Positions 17,998 to 27,149 are shown, counted from the stretch's first letter. The stretch is DNA of 64,000 nucleotides from Bog-159 sp049511415 (GCA_049511415.1 JBEKYC010000006.1:62001-126000); one strand, 5' to 3'. Numbers and translations: made by a program. The notes: generated from the sequence alone by a model not told the origin.

Positions 17998-20121
17998 ATG
18001 ACCCGCCCCCAGGCGAGCCCCACCGCGTCCGTCGAGCGCTTCTTTCAGTTCGCCTTGTGGGGCCTGGTGGTCAGCGGATACCTGGCCGTCGCCGGATCGG
18101 ACTATCTGGATCGCCCTACTGTGCTGCTCACAGGCGCCGGATTGCTCCTGCGCGCCCTGCTCATCTCGGGGCTATGGCAGTTCGAACTCTCGCCCAAGCT
18201 GGTGGCAGGCCTGACTTTGCTATACGTCGGCTTTTTCCCGCTGGACTACTTTCTCCTCTCGCGCACCTTCATCCAAGCCACCGTGCACCTGGTCTTCTTC
18301 CTGGCGGTAATCCAGATCCTCACCTCGCGCACCAACCGCGACTATTTCTTCATGGCTGTCATCGCCTTCCTGGAGTTGATGGCCGCCGCCATCCTCTCCA
18401 CCAATTCCAACTTCTTCCTCTTCCTGGCGCTGTATCTGCTTTTCGCCATGGCCGCTTTCACCAGCAGCGAAATCCGCCGCTCCATGCAAAAGCGGCAGAC
18501 CGTCGCGCGCAGCGGCCTGCGCCGCTTTCATCCGCGCCTGGCCGCGCTTACGGCCGTCATCACCATGGGCATTCTAGGCCTCACCGCCGGCCTGTTTTTT
18601 ATGCTGCCGCGCACTGCGGATGCAGCTCTGCGCCGCCTGGTCGCCAAGCGCTTCTATATGCCAGGGTTTTCCAACCAGGTCACCCTGGGCGAGATCGGCG
18701 AGATCAAGAATACCTCCCGACCCGTCATGCACGTACGCTTCGAGGATAAACGTGTGCCGGCGAACTTGAAATGGCGCGGCGCCACCCTCAGCGACTTCAA
18801 CGGCCGCTCTTGGTTCGAGCCCTCCGGCGACCCCCAATGGATCCGTTCCATCGCCAAGTACGTATTCCAGCTTGCCGGCGACGACCAACGCCGCATGCTC
18901 GGCCGCCGGGTCAACTACCGCGTCAATCTGAACGGCATGGATTCCGACGTGCTGTTCTTCGCCGGCACGCCCGAGATGGTCTACATGCGGCAGCTTGCGA
19001 TCGAGTCCCGCGGCGATGGCAGCTACCGGCTGGGCCGTCCGCCATCCGATGGCTTTTACTACGATGTGTATGGCTGGCTGGGTTGGCCATCCGGCCTATC
19101 CTCGGGGCCGGCCCAAGGACTCACCGTGCATGAACGGCAGCAATACTTAGAGCTGCCCACCCTGGATCGGCGCATTCCCGAATTGTCACGTATGGCCACC
19201 CGTGACGCGCACGGCGATTTGGACCGCGCCGTCGCCCTGGGACATTATCTCCGCCGCAATTACTCCTACACTTTGGAATTGCCCGCGCACGAGGTGCCCG
19301 ATCCGCTGGCCTACTTCCTTTTTCAGCGCCGCAAAGGGCACTGCGAGTACTTCGCCTCGGCCTTTGCGGTCATGCTACGGACGCTTGGCATTCCGTCGCG
19401 GCTAGTAACCGGCTTCCAGAGTGGCGTATACAATCCGCTCACGGAACTGTACGTGATCCGCGCCTCCGACGCGCATTCCTGGGTGGAGGCATGGCTGCCC
19501 GGCCGCGGATGGCAGACTTTCGATCCCACGCCCCCCGACCCCAACCCGGGCCGTTATGCACTACTCGCCAAGCTGGCGCTCTATGCCGACGCCGCGGAGA
19601 CGTTCTGGCAGGAGTGGGTGGTCAGCTATGATCTCGGGCATCAGGCTACTCTGGCCGACCGCATGGAACAGGCCGGCCGCCGCGTCAGCCTGCGCTGGCT
19701 CGATCGACTGTTCGACTGGGGAGCGAACTGGAAGCCGCATGCCCGGAGTTGGTTCCTGCGGAGTGGATTGTGGATATTCGGTGCGCTGGGAGTTGGGGTG
19801 ATCGCCGCGTGGTCCGCGCCTAAATTCTGGCGCGCCTGGCGCATGCGCTTGGGCGTACGCCGCCTGCGGCGAGGCAAAGGGAGCGTGGCCGACGCCACGC
19901 TGCTATATCAACGCCTGTTAAAGCTACTGAAGCGTCGCGGCTATCAAAAGCCGGGATGGTTCACACCGCACGAATTCGCCCGCTCCCTGCCGCCCTCGGA
20001 AATGAGCCTGCTGGTGGCGCAATTTACCGCCGCCTACAACGCCCTGCGTTTCGGCGCACAAACCAACGCCGCTCCGCATCTTTCGGAATTGCTGGACGAA
20101 TTGGAAGCCCTTCACAGATAG
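17998..20121 (+). CDS. TgpA-like membrane transglutaminase (DUF3488 + transglutaminase core)
   Basis: About 707 aa from the ATG at 17998. In-frame ATGs upstream (17887, and near 17946) cannot be excluded, and no good ribosome site marks any of them. About six N-terminal membrane helices (residues 18-215, DUF3488) lead to a periplasmic transglutaminase-like domain. Its Cys449 lies in KGHCEYFASAF, His493 in SDAHSWVEAW and Asp509 in FDPTPP, so the triad is intact. A further helix near 590 and a C-terminal domain follow. The family resembles Pseudomonas TgpA; substrates are envelope proteins of unknown identity. Confidence 0.85.
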   Translation: MTRPQASPTASVERFFQFALWGLVVSGYLAVAGSDYLDRPTVLLTGAGLLLRALLISGLWQFELSPKLVAGLTLLYVGFFPLDYFLLSRTFIQATVHLVFFLAVIQILTSRTNRDYFFMAVIAFLELMAAAILSTNSNFFLFLALYLLFAMAAFTSSEIRRSMQKRQTVARSGLRRFHPRLAALTAVITMGILGLTAGLFFMLPRTADAALRRLVAKRFYMPGFSNQVTLGEIGEIKNTSRPVMHVRFEDKRVPANLKWRGATLSDFNGRSWFEPSGDPQWIRSIAKYVFQLAGDDQRRMLGRRVNYRVNLNGMDSDVLFFAGTPEMVYMRQLAIESRGDGSYRLGRPPSDGFYYDVYGWLGWPSGLSSGPAQGLTVHERQQYLELPTLDRRIPELSRMATRDAHGDLDRAVALGHYLRRNYSYTLELPAHEVPDPLAYFLFQRRKGHCEYFASAFAVMLRTLGIPSRLVTGFQSGVYNPLTELYVIRASDAHSWVEAWLPGRGWQTFDPTPPDPNPGRYALLAKLALYADAAETFWQEWVVSYDLGHQATLADRMEQAGRRVSLRWLDRLFDWGANWKPHARSWFLRSGLWIFGALGVGVIAAWSAPKFWRAWRMRLGVRRLRRGKGSVADATLLYQRLLKLLKRRGYQKPGWFTPHEFARSLPPSEMSLLVAQFTAAYNALRFGAQTNAAPHLSELLDELEALHR

Positions 20122-20154
20122 GGAAGAGCGTAACGTCTGCCGGAAACTCGCTAG

Positions 20155-20385
20155 CTAGTGTAACTGCGGTTCATTTTCAGTGGAGGGCGCTACGTCTGGT
20201 TCCACACCGTCTTCCACACCGTCCTCCAGAAGGTCCTCGTTCTCATCAGGTGACTCGTCTCCAGCATCGGGAGACGATTTTTCCATCTTGCGTTGGAGCC
20301 GCCGGGCGGCCTTATCGCGCTGTTTCTCCTGACGAGCAAGCTCTTTCTGGCGCTTTTTGAAAGTAGTGCGCGATCTCATAGCCAT
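20155..20385 (-). CDS. Small charged hypothetical protein
   Basis: A 76-aa protein with a strongly basic first half (MAMRSRTTFKKRQKELARQEKQ...) and a strongly acidic second half (DAGDESPDENEDLLEDGVED). AGGAGG sits six bases before the ATG, so expression is likely. The basic part is predicted helical and could bind RNA. It lies just downstream of the RRM protein gene on the same strand. Function unknown. Confidence 0.7.
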   Translation of the reverse strand: MAMRSRTTFKKRQKELARQEKQRDKAARRLQRKMEKSSPDAGDESPDENEDLLEDGVEDGVEPDVAPSTENEPQLH

Positions 20386-20454
20386 AACCTTCCTCCTTCG
20401 CCTTCAGGTATGCCGATTGTGTGATGGCAGGCCGGCGCTGCCGCAGCGGGATGC

Positions 20455-20802
20455 TTACCAGCGGGGCTCGCGACGCTGGCGCGGTCCGCCCCCGCCGCCG
20501 CCGCCGCCCGCACGCCCACCGCGGAAACCGCCCCCGCCGCCGTGACCGCCGCCATCCACTTTGGGACGAGCTTCGTTCACATTCAGGTTGCGGCCGCCGA
20601 AATTGAAGCCGTTCAGCGCGGCAATAGCGCGCTCCGCCTCGGCGGGATCGGTCATTTCCACGAAAGCGAAGCCGCGCGACCGGCCGGTGTCGCGGTCCGT
20701 CATTAAGCTGACGCGATCCACCGCGCCATGCTGCTCAAAAAGCTGGCGGATGGAATCCTCCGTCGCCTTAAAGTCCAGGTTGCCTACGAAAATCTTCTTC
20801 AC
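20455..20802 (-). CDS. Glycine-rich RNA-binding protein (RRM)
   Basis: A 115-aa protein with one RRM domain: RNP-2 KIFVGNL at 3-9 and RNP-1 RGFAFVEM near 43-50. A Gly/Arg-rich tail of about 35 residues follows. It resembles the cold-inducible RRM proteins of cyanobacteria and other bacteria. The start is a GTG with GAGGAG five bases upstream. It likely binds single-stranded RNA as a chaperone. The tail is encoded by a run of near-identical glycine codons. Confidence 0.9.
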   Translation of the reverse strand: MKKIFVGNLDFKATEDSIRQLFEQHGAVDRVSLMTDRDTGRSRGFAFVEMTDPAEAERAIAALNGFNFGGRNLNVNEARPKVDGGGHGGGGGFRGGRAGGGGGGGGPRQRREPRW

Positions 20803-21021
20803 GTGATCTCCTCGGTATTTGAAAGCAAGCAGACTAGGCGCAACTCGCGGCCAGGTTTTGCGGGCAAATCAAATGCGATTTTATGATACCAGATTTTTAC
20901 TGATCCGGTTCCCGCACGCCGCCGTGCAAAATGTGCCAAACCTCGCCCTAATAAGACACACTTATTCGCCCGATCGGAACATATCCCCGTGAATGGCCTG
21001 CGATCTGCTCAGCTCCCGCCC

Positions 21022-22035
21022 ATGCGAGCCGTGGCAACGATTCTCATACTTGCCGGCAGTGCCTGGGCACAATTCAAAAGCACGGCCCCACTGGTGCTTG
21101 CACCGACTACCGTCACTGATTCGGACGGACGCTACGTGGACGGCCTGACCACGGCGGATCTGATTCTTTACGACAACAATGTGCCGCAGCCTATACACCT
21201 CGATTGGATGACCTATCCTATCGACTTGGTAGTGGCCGTACAGGCCAGTGCGAACTCCGGCGCCGTGATCGATAAGCTGGGCGGTAGTGGGATTCTGCTG
21301 ACGCAATTGCTGGCGGCGGACGCCGGGGAGACGGCCGTGCTGTCATTCAGCGACGAGGTAACGCTTCATCAGGACTTCACCCCCAACCCGGATCTGGTAG
21401 GCCATGCTCTACGCATGTTGCGCAAGGAGGGCGGCTCCGGGCATATGCTGGACGCCTTGAGCCAGGCCTTGAGAATGCTGGAGCAGCGCCCCGCCGGCCG
21501 TCGCCGAATCATAGTGATGATTGCCGAAAAGCGGGACCGGGGGAGTGAGAGCAAGCTGCCTGATGTGGTGGCACAGGCGCAGCGGCTCAATACGGCGGTT
21601 TATTGGCTGACTTACTCGCCATTCCTGCAACCCTTCTCCGTGAAACCGAAGACCGCCGAGGACGAAAAGCCCGAAGACGAGCGGATCAAGAATCCGAAGT
21701 GCAGTTACTGTCCCGCGTCCGATGACACTCCAGTTCCCGCCGACCTGGGGCCGGGGGGTTACCTCTATGGGATTGGTGAATTGCTCCGGATGCATAAACC
21801 CGATCTGGCGAACCTGTTTGCCAACACCACCGGAGGCCGCACATTGAATTTCCTCAAGAAAGGCGCGCTGGAGGAAGCCATTGAACTGGTAGGCGAAGAG
21901 GTGCACCGGCAGTACGTCATCAGCTTCGAACCCAAGGGCGGAGAGCCGGGGGAACTGCACTCGATCAAGGTGGTGGTGAAGAACCGGCCGGACTTGCGCA
22001 CCAGGACTCGCGCCGGCTACTGGGCCGCCCGTTAG
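21022..22035 (+). CDS. Secreted VWFA-related domain protein
   Basis: About 337 aa from the ATG at 21022, chosen because it gives a clean signal peptide (MRAVATILILAGSAWAQ); a GTG at 20989 is the alternative. The rest matches the VWFA-related protein family expanded in Acidobacteria: an N-terminal strand region (TVTDSDGRYVDGLTTADLILYDNN) and a von Willebrand A fold. The usual DxSxS metal-site motif appears as VQASANS, so the metal site may be lost. It ends four bases into the convergent thioesterase gene. Confidence 0.75.
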   Translation: MRAVATILILAGSAWAQFKSTAPLVLAPTTVTDSDGRYVDGLTTADLILYDNNVPQPIHLDWMTYPIDLVVAVQASANSGAVIDKLGGSGILLTQLLAADAGETAVLSFSDEVTLHQDFTPNPDLVGHALRMLRKEGGSGHMLDALSQALRMLEQRPAGRRRIIVMIAEKRDRGSESKLPDVVAQAQRLNTAVYWLTYSPFLQPFSVKPKTAEDEKPEDERIKNPKCSYCPASDDTPVPADLGPGGYLYGIGELLRMHKPDLANLFANTTGGRTLNFLKKGALEEAIELVGEEVHRQYVISFEPKGGEPGELHSIKVVVKNRPDLRTRTRAGYWAAR

Positions 22036-22448
22036 GTTTTGCCCGAGGAGTCCGGCAGGATCATGTAGGTCACCAGAGCCGCCGCCACCGGACGCTTTGC
22101 GGCGTCAAATATTTCCACCCGCCCGCAGCACAGCGTCGCACCAACCTTCACCAGATGCGATCGCGCCGTGATTTTGCCGTGCGCCACTGGCCGCAGATAG
22201 TTGACCTTCATTTCGACGGTCGTGGCGGCCCGCGGCCGGCCCAGGTGCCGCGCCAGCGCCATGCCCACGGCGACATCGGCCAGTGTGGCCGTCACGCCTC
22301 CATGCAGCACTCCCGATCCGTTCAGCAACTCGGGCCGCATGGCGCACTCGATCGTGACGCCGTCTTTATGCAAGCGTACCAGCCGTAATCCGACATGTGC
22401 ATTAAAAGGAATCTCGTTCAGAAACTGCTTGAGCTTTTCGAAGGTCAT
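22032..22448 (-). CDS. PaaI-type hotdog thioesterase
   Basis: A 138-aa hotdog-fold protein with the PaaI/acyl-CoA thioesterase signature: LLNGSGVLHGGVTATLADVAVGMAL and, later, TTVEMKVNYLRPV. The HGG loop and following Asp match the catalytic region of the family. It probably hydrolyses an acyl- or aryl-CoA thioester in the cytoplasm. It converges with and overlaps the VWFA gene by four bases. No operon partner is evident. Confidence 0.88.
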   Translation of the reverse strand: MTFEKLKQFLNEIPFNAHVGLRLVRLHKDGVTIECAMRPELLNGSGVLHGGVTATLADVAVGMALARHLGRPRAATTVEMKVNYLRPVAHGKITARSHLVKVGATLCCGRVEIFDAAKRPVAAALVTYMILPDSSGKT

Positions 22449-22536
22449 GGAACAACGGATCGTCTTCGTTAAGTTAGCACGCCCGCCGCGCCTTGCGCCG
22501 CTTGCCGCTTACTGAGACAATTGTGTCTGAAATTAT

Positions 22537-24123
22537 ATGAACATGCGAATTCTGCCCCTTGCCGCGTTGGCGGTGTGCGGCCTGAGCGCACAAGAACCGT
22601 TCCTCGGGCATCCGCAGGCGATTCCGGGACGGGTGCAAGCCGAATTCTATGACATCGGCGGCCAAGGCGTCGCCTACAACGACACCGACGCCGAGAACCA
22701 GGGCAGCGGCAAGCTGAACAAGGGCAACAAGTGGGTGGATCGTTTCCGCGAGAACGAAGGGGTCGATATCTCGTACACCAAGACCGGTATCGACAAGACT
22801 GTCGACGGCGCCGACGAAAAGCCCGGCGAACTATATCTTGGATGGACGGCGCCGGGTGAGTGGGTGAAGTACACCATCGAGGCGCGCGAAGCGGGAACTT
22901 ATGTGATCTCGGCGCATCTTTCCTCGCGCACGGACGACGCTGCAATCAGCCTGGCCTTCGACGGCGGCCCCGCGGCGGGACCGATCGCGCTGCCCACTAC
23001 AGGCCACTGGCATAAATGGCGCATCGCCAGTTGGCTCGCCGAGGTGAAGCTGGAAAAAGGCCTCCACGTCATGACCCTTGCCGTGTTGACGGAAGGCAAC
23101 TTCAACATCGACTATCTGGAATTCGAGTTGGCCGGCGCGAGACCCGCGCCGTCGTTCGCACCCGTGGAAGCGGCCGAGCAGGTGAAGCGTATGGGCCGCG
23201 GCGTAAACATTATTGGTTACGATCCGCTATGGCAAGACTTCACCAAAGCGCGCTTCCAGGACCGCCATTTCGCGCGCATCCACGACGGCGGCTTTCAAAC
23301 CGTGCGCGTAAACCTACAGGCGTTCGCGCACATGGATTCCGCCAATCAACTGGACCCGGTGTGGCTCAGCACGCTCGATTGGGTAATCGACCGCGCGCTG
23401 GCCAACCAACTGATCGTCATCGTGGATGAGCACGACTTCACGGTGTGTGGCGATCATCCGGAGACCTGCCGGCCGCGCCTGAAAGCCTTTTGGCAGCAGA
23501 TCGCCGAGCGTTACAAGGATGCGCCGGCGGCCGTAGTGTTCGAAATCCTCAACGAGCCCAACGGCAAAATCACGCCCGCGCTCTGGAACGACATGCTGAA
23601 GGAGAATCTAACAATCATCCGCGCTACGAATCCGTCGCGGACGGTCGTGATCGGTCCGGCGTTCTGGAACAGCATTACCGCTCTCAAATCATTGGATCTG
23701 CCGGCCGACGATCACAAGATCATCGTCACCGTGCACTATTACCTGCCGATGACATTCACGCACCAGGGCGCGCCCTGGAATAAGTCAACGGCAAACCTGT
23801 CGGGGGTCACGTGGGGCACCGACGCCGAAAAGAGCAAAGTGGAGGCGGATTTCGCGGGCGTCCAGGAGTGGTCGAAGGCAAACATCCGGCCCATCCTGCT
23901 CGGCGAGTTCGGCGCTTACGACAAGGGCGAGATGGAATCGCGCGTGCGCTACACATCCCACGTCGCGCGTACGGCGGAGTCGCTGGGCTGGGCGTGGACC
24001 TACTGGCAGTTCGACTCGGACTTCGTCGTCTATGACATGAAGAAGGACGATTGGGTTGAGCCGATCTGCAAGGCACTAGTTCCGCCAGCCCAGCATACCG
24101 GAAAGACGGAACGGCGAGAGTAA
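22537..24123 (+). CDS. Secreted GH5-type glycosidase with N-terminal CBM6/35-like domain
   Basis: A 528-aa protein. A signal peptide (MNMRILPLAALAVCGLSAQ) is followed by a carbohydrate-binding beta-sandwich (about 25-205; VQAEFYDIGGQGVAYND ... NFNIDYLEFEL). The C-terminal TIM barrel is GH5-like. Acid/base E340 lies in FEILNEPNG and nucleophile E457 in LLGEFGAYD, with HYYLP between them. Likely an endo-glucanase or mannanase acting outside the cell. Upstream, an imperfect dyad (GAGACAATTGTGTC) is seen. A second ATG lies two codons downstream. Confidence 0.88.
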   Translation: MNMRILPLAALAVCGLSAQEPFLGHPQAIPGRVQAEFYDIGGQGVAYNDTDAENQGSGKLNKGNKWVDRFRENEGVDISYTKTGIDKTVDGADEKPGELYLGWTAPGEWVKYTIEAREAGTYVISAHLSSRTDDAAISLAFDGGPAAGPIALPTTGHWHKWRIASWLAEVKLEKGLHVMTLAVLTEGNFNIDYLEFELAGARPAPSFAPVEAAEQVKRMGRGVNIIGYDPLWQDFTKARFQDRHFARIHDGGFQTVRVNLQAFAHMDSANQLDPVWLSTLDWVIDRALANQLIVIVDEHDFTVCGDHPETCRPRLKAFWQQIAERYKDAPAAVVFEILNEPNGKITPALWNDMLKENLTIIRATNPSRTVVIGPAFWNSITALKSLDLPADDHKIIVTVHYYLPMTFTHQGAPWNKSTANLSGVTWGTDAEKSKVEADFAGVQEWSKANIRPILLGEFGAYDKGEMESRVRYTSHVARTAESLGWAWTYWQFDSDFVVYDMKKDDWVEPICKALVPPAQHTGKTERRE

Positions 24124-24288
24124 GCAGCGAAGGACGTCAATATCAACAAGCTTCTTCCGCCACCCGCACGGCCTGGAAGCCCGGCGAGGTGTGGGCCGCC
24201 GCGCGCTGTCATCACCGCAGGGAGGTTTTTGCGGGAAATCCCCACGCAACGACCCGGAGTCGGGAGGCAGCGTACCGTGATCTTGGTT

Positions 24289-24390
24289 TTATCCGTGTTC
24301 ATCTGTGTTCATCTGTGGCCAAATATGCCTTTCTTGCAGCCAAACCTCAGACAATTCTGGCCACAGATGAACGCAGATGAACACGGATAA
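24289..24390. repeat. Inverted pair of a dispersed 32-bp repeat
   Basis: Left arm 24289-24320 (TTATCCGTGTTCATCTGTGT...) and right arm 24359-24390 (GGCCACAGATGAACGCAGAT...) are reverse complements with one mismatch, separated by 38 bp. A third copy, direct with respect to the right arm, is at 59135-59166. The pair could fold as a long stem-loop in RNA. It sits between the GH5 gene and the lpxA 3' end, and could act as a bidirectional terminator or be a small mobile repeat. The flanking stretch 24124-24288 holds nothing else I can name. Confidence 0.8.
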
Positions 24391-24394
24391 CACA

Positions 24395-25162
24395 TCACTC
24401 CCGGCAGATCCCTCTCTCGCTGCGCCGCACGAACTCGACCAGGTGCCGCGCCTCTGGCGTGTCGATCTCCTGCTCGATACGTGCCAGCGCATCCACCAGC
24501 TTCAGCCCCGACCGATACAGAATCTGGTACGCCTTCTTCAAAGCCGAGATGTCCGAGTGTTTGTATCCGGCCCGCTTCAGGCCCACCAGATTCAAGCCCA
24601 TGGCCGTCACGTTGAATCCGGAATAAAGAAAATACGGCGGCACGTCGCTGTTCACGCGCGTGTTGCCGCCGATCATAGCCAGCCGGCCGATCTTGGAGTA
24701 TTGATGCACCACCACGCCGCCTGAAATGAACGCCTGGTCTTCCACCTCCACATAGCCCGCAATCAGCGCGCAACTGCAGATTACCGTGCGATTCCCGATC
24801 TTCGAATTGTGTGCGATATGGCCGGACGTCATGATGTAGTTCTCGTCGCCGATCTCGGTGACGGATTCCGGCTGCGTGCCGCGCGAAATAGTGTAGTGTT
24901 CGCGAATCTTGTTGCCGTTGCCGATGCGCAGATAGCTGCGTTCGCCGCCGAACGCCTTATCCAGCGGATCGGTCCCCAGCATCGTACCGGCGGAGATTTC
25001 GTTGCGCTCACCCAGCCTCGTCCAACGCTTCACGTAGACGTAAGGTTCCAGCCGGCAACCCGCGCCAATCTCCACATCCGACTCGATGACACAGAAATCG
25101 CCGATGCTCACGTCCGGACCGATGCGAGCGTCCGGATGAATTTGCGCAGTTGGGGCAATCAT
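24395..25162 (-). CDS. lpxA: UDP-N-acetylglucosamine O-acyltransferase LpxA
   Basis: About 255 aa from the ATG at 25162, which matches the family's usual start (MIAPTAQIHPDARIG); an ATG at 25189 would add nine residues. Left-handed beta-helix hexapeptide repeats run through residues 5-190, including HIAHNSKIGNRTVI with the catalytic-region His, and GGNTRVNSDVPPYFLYSG. The C-terminal helical part (GLKRAGY...LKKAYQILYRS) is typical. It catalyses the first acylation of lipid A. It is divergent from lpxD rather than in the usual lpxD-fabZ-lpxA operon. Confidence 0.95.
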   Translation of the reverse strand: MIAPTAQIHPDARIGPDVSIGDFCVIESDVEIGAGCRLEPYVYVKRWTRLGERNEISAGTMLGTDPLDKAFGGERSYLRIGNGNKIREHYTISRGTQPESVTEIGDENYIMTSGHIAHNSKIGNRTVICSCALIAGYVEVEDQAFISGGVVVHQYSKIGRLAMIGGNTRVNSDVPPYFLYSGFNVTAMGLNLVGLKRAGYKHSDISALKKAYQILYRSGLKLVDALARIEQEIDTPEARHLVEFVRRSERGICRE

Positions 25163-25187
25163 CGGATAACAGTTTGTATCATAAGAC

Positions 25188-26240
25188 ATGCGCGTACGTG
25201 AACTGGCGGAATGGCTGGGCGCCACTTTTGAGGGCGACGGCGAAAAGGAATTGACGGGCGTGGCGGCGCTCGAGACCGCGGGCGGCAGCGAACTTTCTTT
25301 CATCGGCGGAAGGCGTGCCCTGCAACAGGCGGATTCGTCCGCCGCCGGGTGCCTGATCGTGCCGCCGGAGTATGCTAGCCCCAGCCGCCGCACGGTGATC
25401 CGCGCGCCGGAGCCGCGCACGGCATTCGCGCGAGCCATGAACCGCTTCTATCCCACCGTGGAGATCAAGCCCGGCGTGCATGCAACTGCCGTGATCGGTA
25501 ACGATGTGCAGATCGGCGCGTTGTCGTCCGTCGGGCCGCACACCCAAATCGGCGACAGCACGCGGATCGGCGTGGCCAGCAGCATCGGCGCGGGTTGCTC
25601 CATCGGCAAACGCGTAGTGTTGGGCGAAGGCTGCGTGCTGCATGCCAACGTGACGATTTACGACAACGTGGATATCGGACGAGGCGTCATTCTGCACGCG
25701 GGCAGCGTGATCGGCGCCGACGGCTTCGGTTACGTTTTCGAAGACGGACGCTATCAGAAGTTTCCGCAGGTGGGGCGCGTGGAAATCGGCGATTTCGTGG
25801 AGATCGGGGCCAACTCGTGCGTCGACCGCGCGGCCCTGGGTGTCACCGTAATCGGCGAAGGCACCAAGCTCGACAACATGGTCCACGTGGGCCACAACTG
25901 CCGCATCGGGCGGCACGTGGTGATCGCGGCGCAGACGGGATTCTCGGGTGGTGTGGTGGTGGAGGACTACGCGGTGATCGGCGGACAAGTGGGCATCGGG
26001 GACAAGGCCCGCATCGAAACACGCGCCGTGCTGGGCTCGGGCTGCGGCATCCTGACTTCCAAGATCGTGCGCTCCGGCCAGACGGTGTGGGGAACCCCGG
26101 CACGTCCTTTGAAGGAACATCTGGAGCAACTTGCCAATCTGGCGCGACTGCCAAAGATGCGTCGTGAAGTTGACGAACTGAAGCGCCGCCTGGCTTATCT
26201 GGAGAGCGGGGTAGGGAATCGCCCCGTTTCGAGGCCCTGA
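25188..26240 (+). CDS. lpxD: UDP-3-O-acylglucosamine N-acyltransferase LpxD
   Basis: A 350-aa protein with the LpxD N-terminal uridine-binding domain (1-100), a hexapeptide beta-helix (about 105-290; HATAVIGNDVQIGALSSVG, GADGFGYVFEDG, VGHNCRIGRHVVIAAQ) containing the catalytic His in MVHVGHNC, and a C-terminal helix. It adds the N-linked acyl chain in lipid A synthesis. No Shine-Dalgarno is present; TATCAT lies at 25177-25182, five bases before ATG, so the transcript may be leaderless. The stop overlaps the next ATG (TGATG). Confidence 0.95.
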   Translation: MRVRELAEWLGATFEGDGEKELTGVAALETAGGSELSFIGGRRALQQADSSAAGCLIVPPEYASPSRRTVIRAPEPRTAFARAMNRFYPTVEIKPGVHATAVIGNDVQIGALSSVGPHTQIGDSTRIGVASSIGAGCSIGKRVVLGEGCVLHANVTIYDNVDIGRGVILHAGSVIGADGFGYVFEDGRYQKFPQVGRVEIGDFVEIGANSCVDRAALGVTVIGEGTKLDNMVHVGHNCRIGRHVVIAAQTGFSGGVVVEDYAVIGGQVGIGDKARIETRAVLGSGCGILTSKIVRSGQTVWGTPARPLKEHLEQLANLARLPKMRREVDELKRRLAYLESGVGNRPVSRP

Positions 26241-26863
26241 TGCTCGTAGTGGTTGGCGGGCACTCGCGCAGTATCGGAAAGACTTCCGTGGTCGCCGGCC
26301 TGATCCGCGCGTTGCCGCAATGGGACTGGTCCGCCATGAAAATCACTCAATTCGGCCACGGGATGTGTTCGGCCACGGGAGAACCGTGCGCGTGTGCGTT
26401 GGAGCCGCAGTGTCCCTATACGATTGGGCGTGAGGATCGGCCAAATGCTTCGGATACCGGCCGATTCCTGGAAGCCGGAGCTCGGCACTCGTATTGGGTG
26501 CGGACGGCGGTGGGACACTTGGCACACGCGATGCCGGCCATTCGCCGGATTTATGCCCAAAGCCGGAACCTGATCGTTGAATCCAACAGCGTCGTGGAAT
26601 TCCTTGCACCCGATCTTTACCTGGTGGTGCTGGATTTTTCGCAACCGGACTTTAAGGCATCGAGCGAACGGTTTCTGCCGCGGGCGGACGCTGGCGTGGT
26701 TATCGCGCGCGGCATTCCTGAGCCTGGCGGGTGGCCCGTGGCGCGCGAAACATGGGAGAGAGTGCCGCGCTTCCCAGTCACGCCGCCGCACTACGTCACG
26801 CCGGAACTTGCGGCTTTCGTGCGATCTCGCTTAACGCCGGCTACTCCGCAGCCAGCCCCGTAG
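26240..26863 (+). CDS. MobB-like P-loop NTPase, function unknown
   Basis: A 207-aa protein beginning with a Walker A motif (GGHSRSIGKTSVV, residues 6-18). It contains CACALEPQCPYTIG with three Cys that could bind metal, and NLIVESNSVVEFLAPDLYLVVLDF as a Walker B-like strand. The arrangement resembles MobB and related small GTP/ATP-binding proteins. Its ATG overlaps the lpxD stop, so the two are translationally coupled. A link to lipid A is possible but not shown. The 3' end overlaps the convergent HisKA gene by 23 bp. Confidence 0.65.
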   Translation: MLVVVGGHSRSIGKTSVVAGLIRALPQWDWSAMKITQFGHGMCSATGEPCACALEPQCPYTIGREDRPNASDTGRFLEAGARHSYWVRTAVGHLAHAMPAIRRIYAQSRNLIVESNSVVEFLAPDLYLVVLDFSQPDFKASSERFLPRADAGVVIARGIPEPGGWPVARETWERVPRFPVTPPHYVTPELAAFVRSRLTPATPQPAP

Positions 26864-27122
26864 GCAAGTCCGCGTAGTGCACCTTCACCAGCGCTTCGTG
26901 CATAATGCGATTGGCGTCACTGACCTGTTGTTGCAGTAGTTCCAACTGCCGCCGGCTGCGCGAGTCGGTCGGGGGCAAGACCAGATCCAGATAATCGGCG
27001 CAGGCTTCAATCACGCTCAGCGGTTGGCGCAGATCGTGAACCAGGAGGGAGAGCACCGCGGTCATCTCGTGGTGAACCGGTGCGGAAAGAGGAGGGGTCA
27101 GATCGGGAGTAATTGACAGCAT
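26841..27122 (-). CDS. Stand-alone HisKA dimerisation/phosphoacceptor protein
   Basis: A 93-aa protein whose core, LLVHDLRQPLSVIEACADYLDLVLP, is an H-box of a histidine kinase dimerisation domain (His near residue 29). A second helix follows (RRQLELLQQQVSDANRIM). No ATPase domain follows and the gene ends at a clean stop. It could be a phosphotransfer protein, a truncated kinase, or a dimerisation partner. A well-formed promoter lies upstream, and a receiver-GGDEF gene is adjacent, making a phosphorelay plausible. Confidence 0.65.
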   Translation of the reverse strand: MLSITPDLTPPLSAPVHHEMTAVLSLLVHDLRQPLSVIEACADYLDLVLPPTDSRSRRQLELLQQQVSDANRIMHEALVKVHYADLPTGLAAE

Positions 27123-27149
27123 TTGAACTTGAACTCAGTGGCGTGTTCG

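Noticed and set aside
20490..20545. A GC-rich run that looks like a simple repeat
   Set aside because: It is the glycine-codon tail of the RRM protein, in frame and explained by coding.
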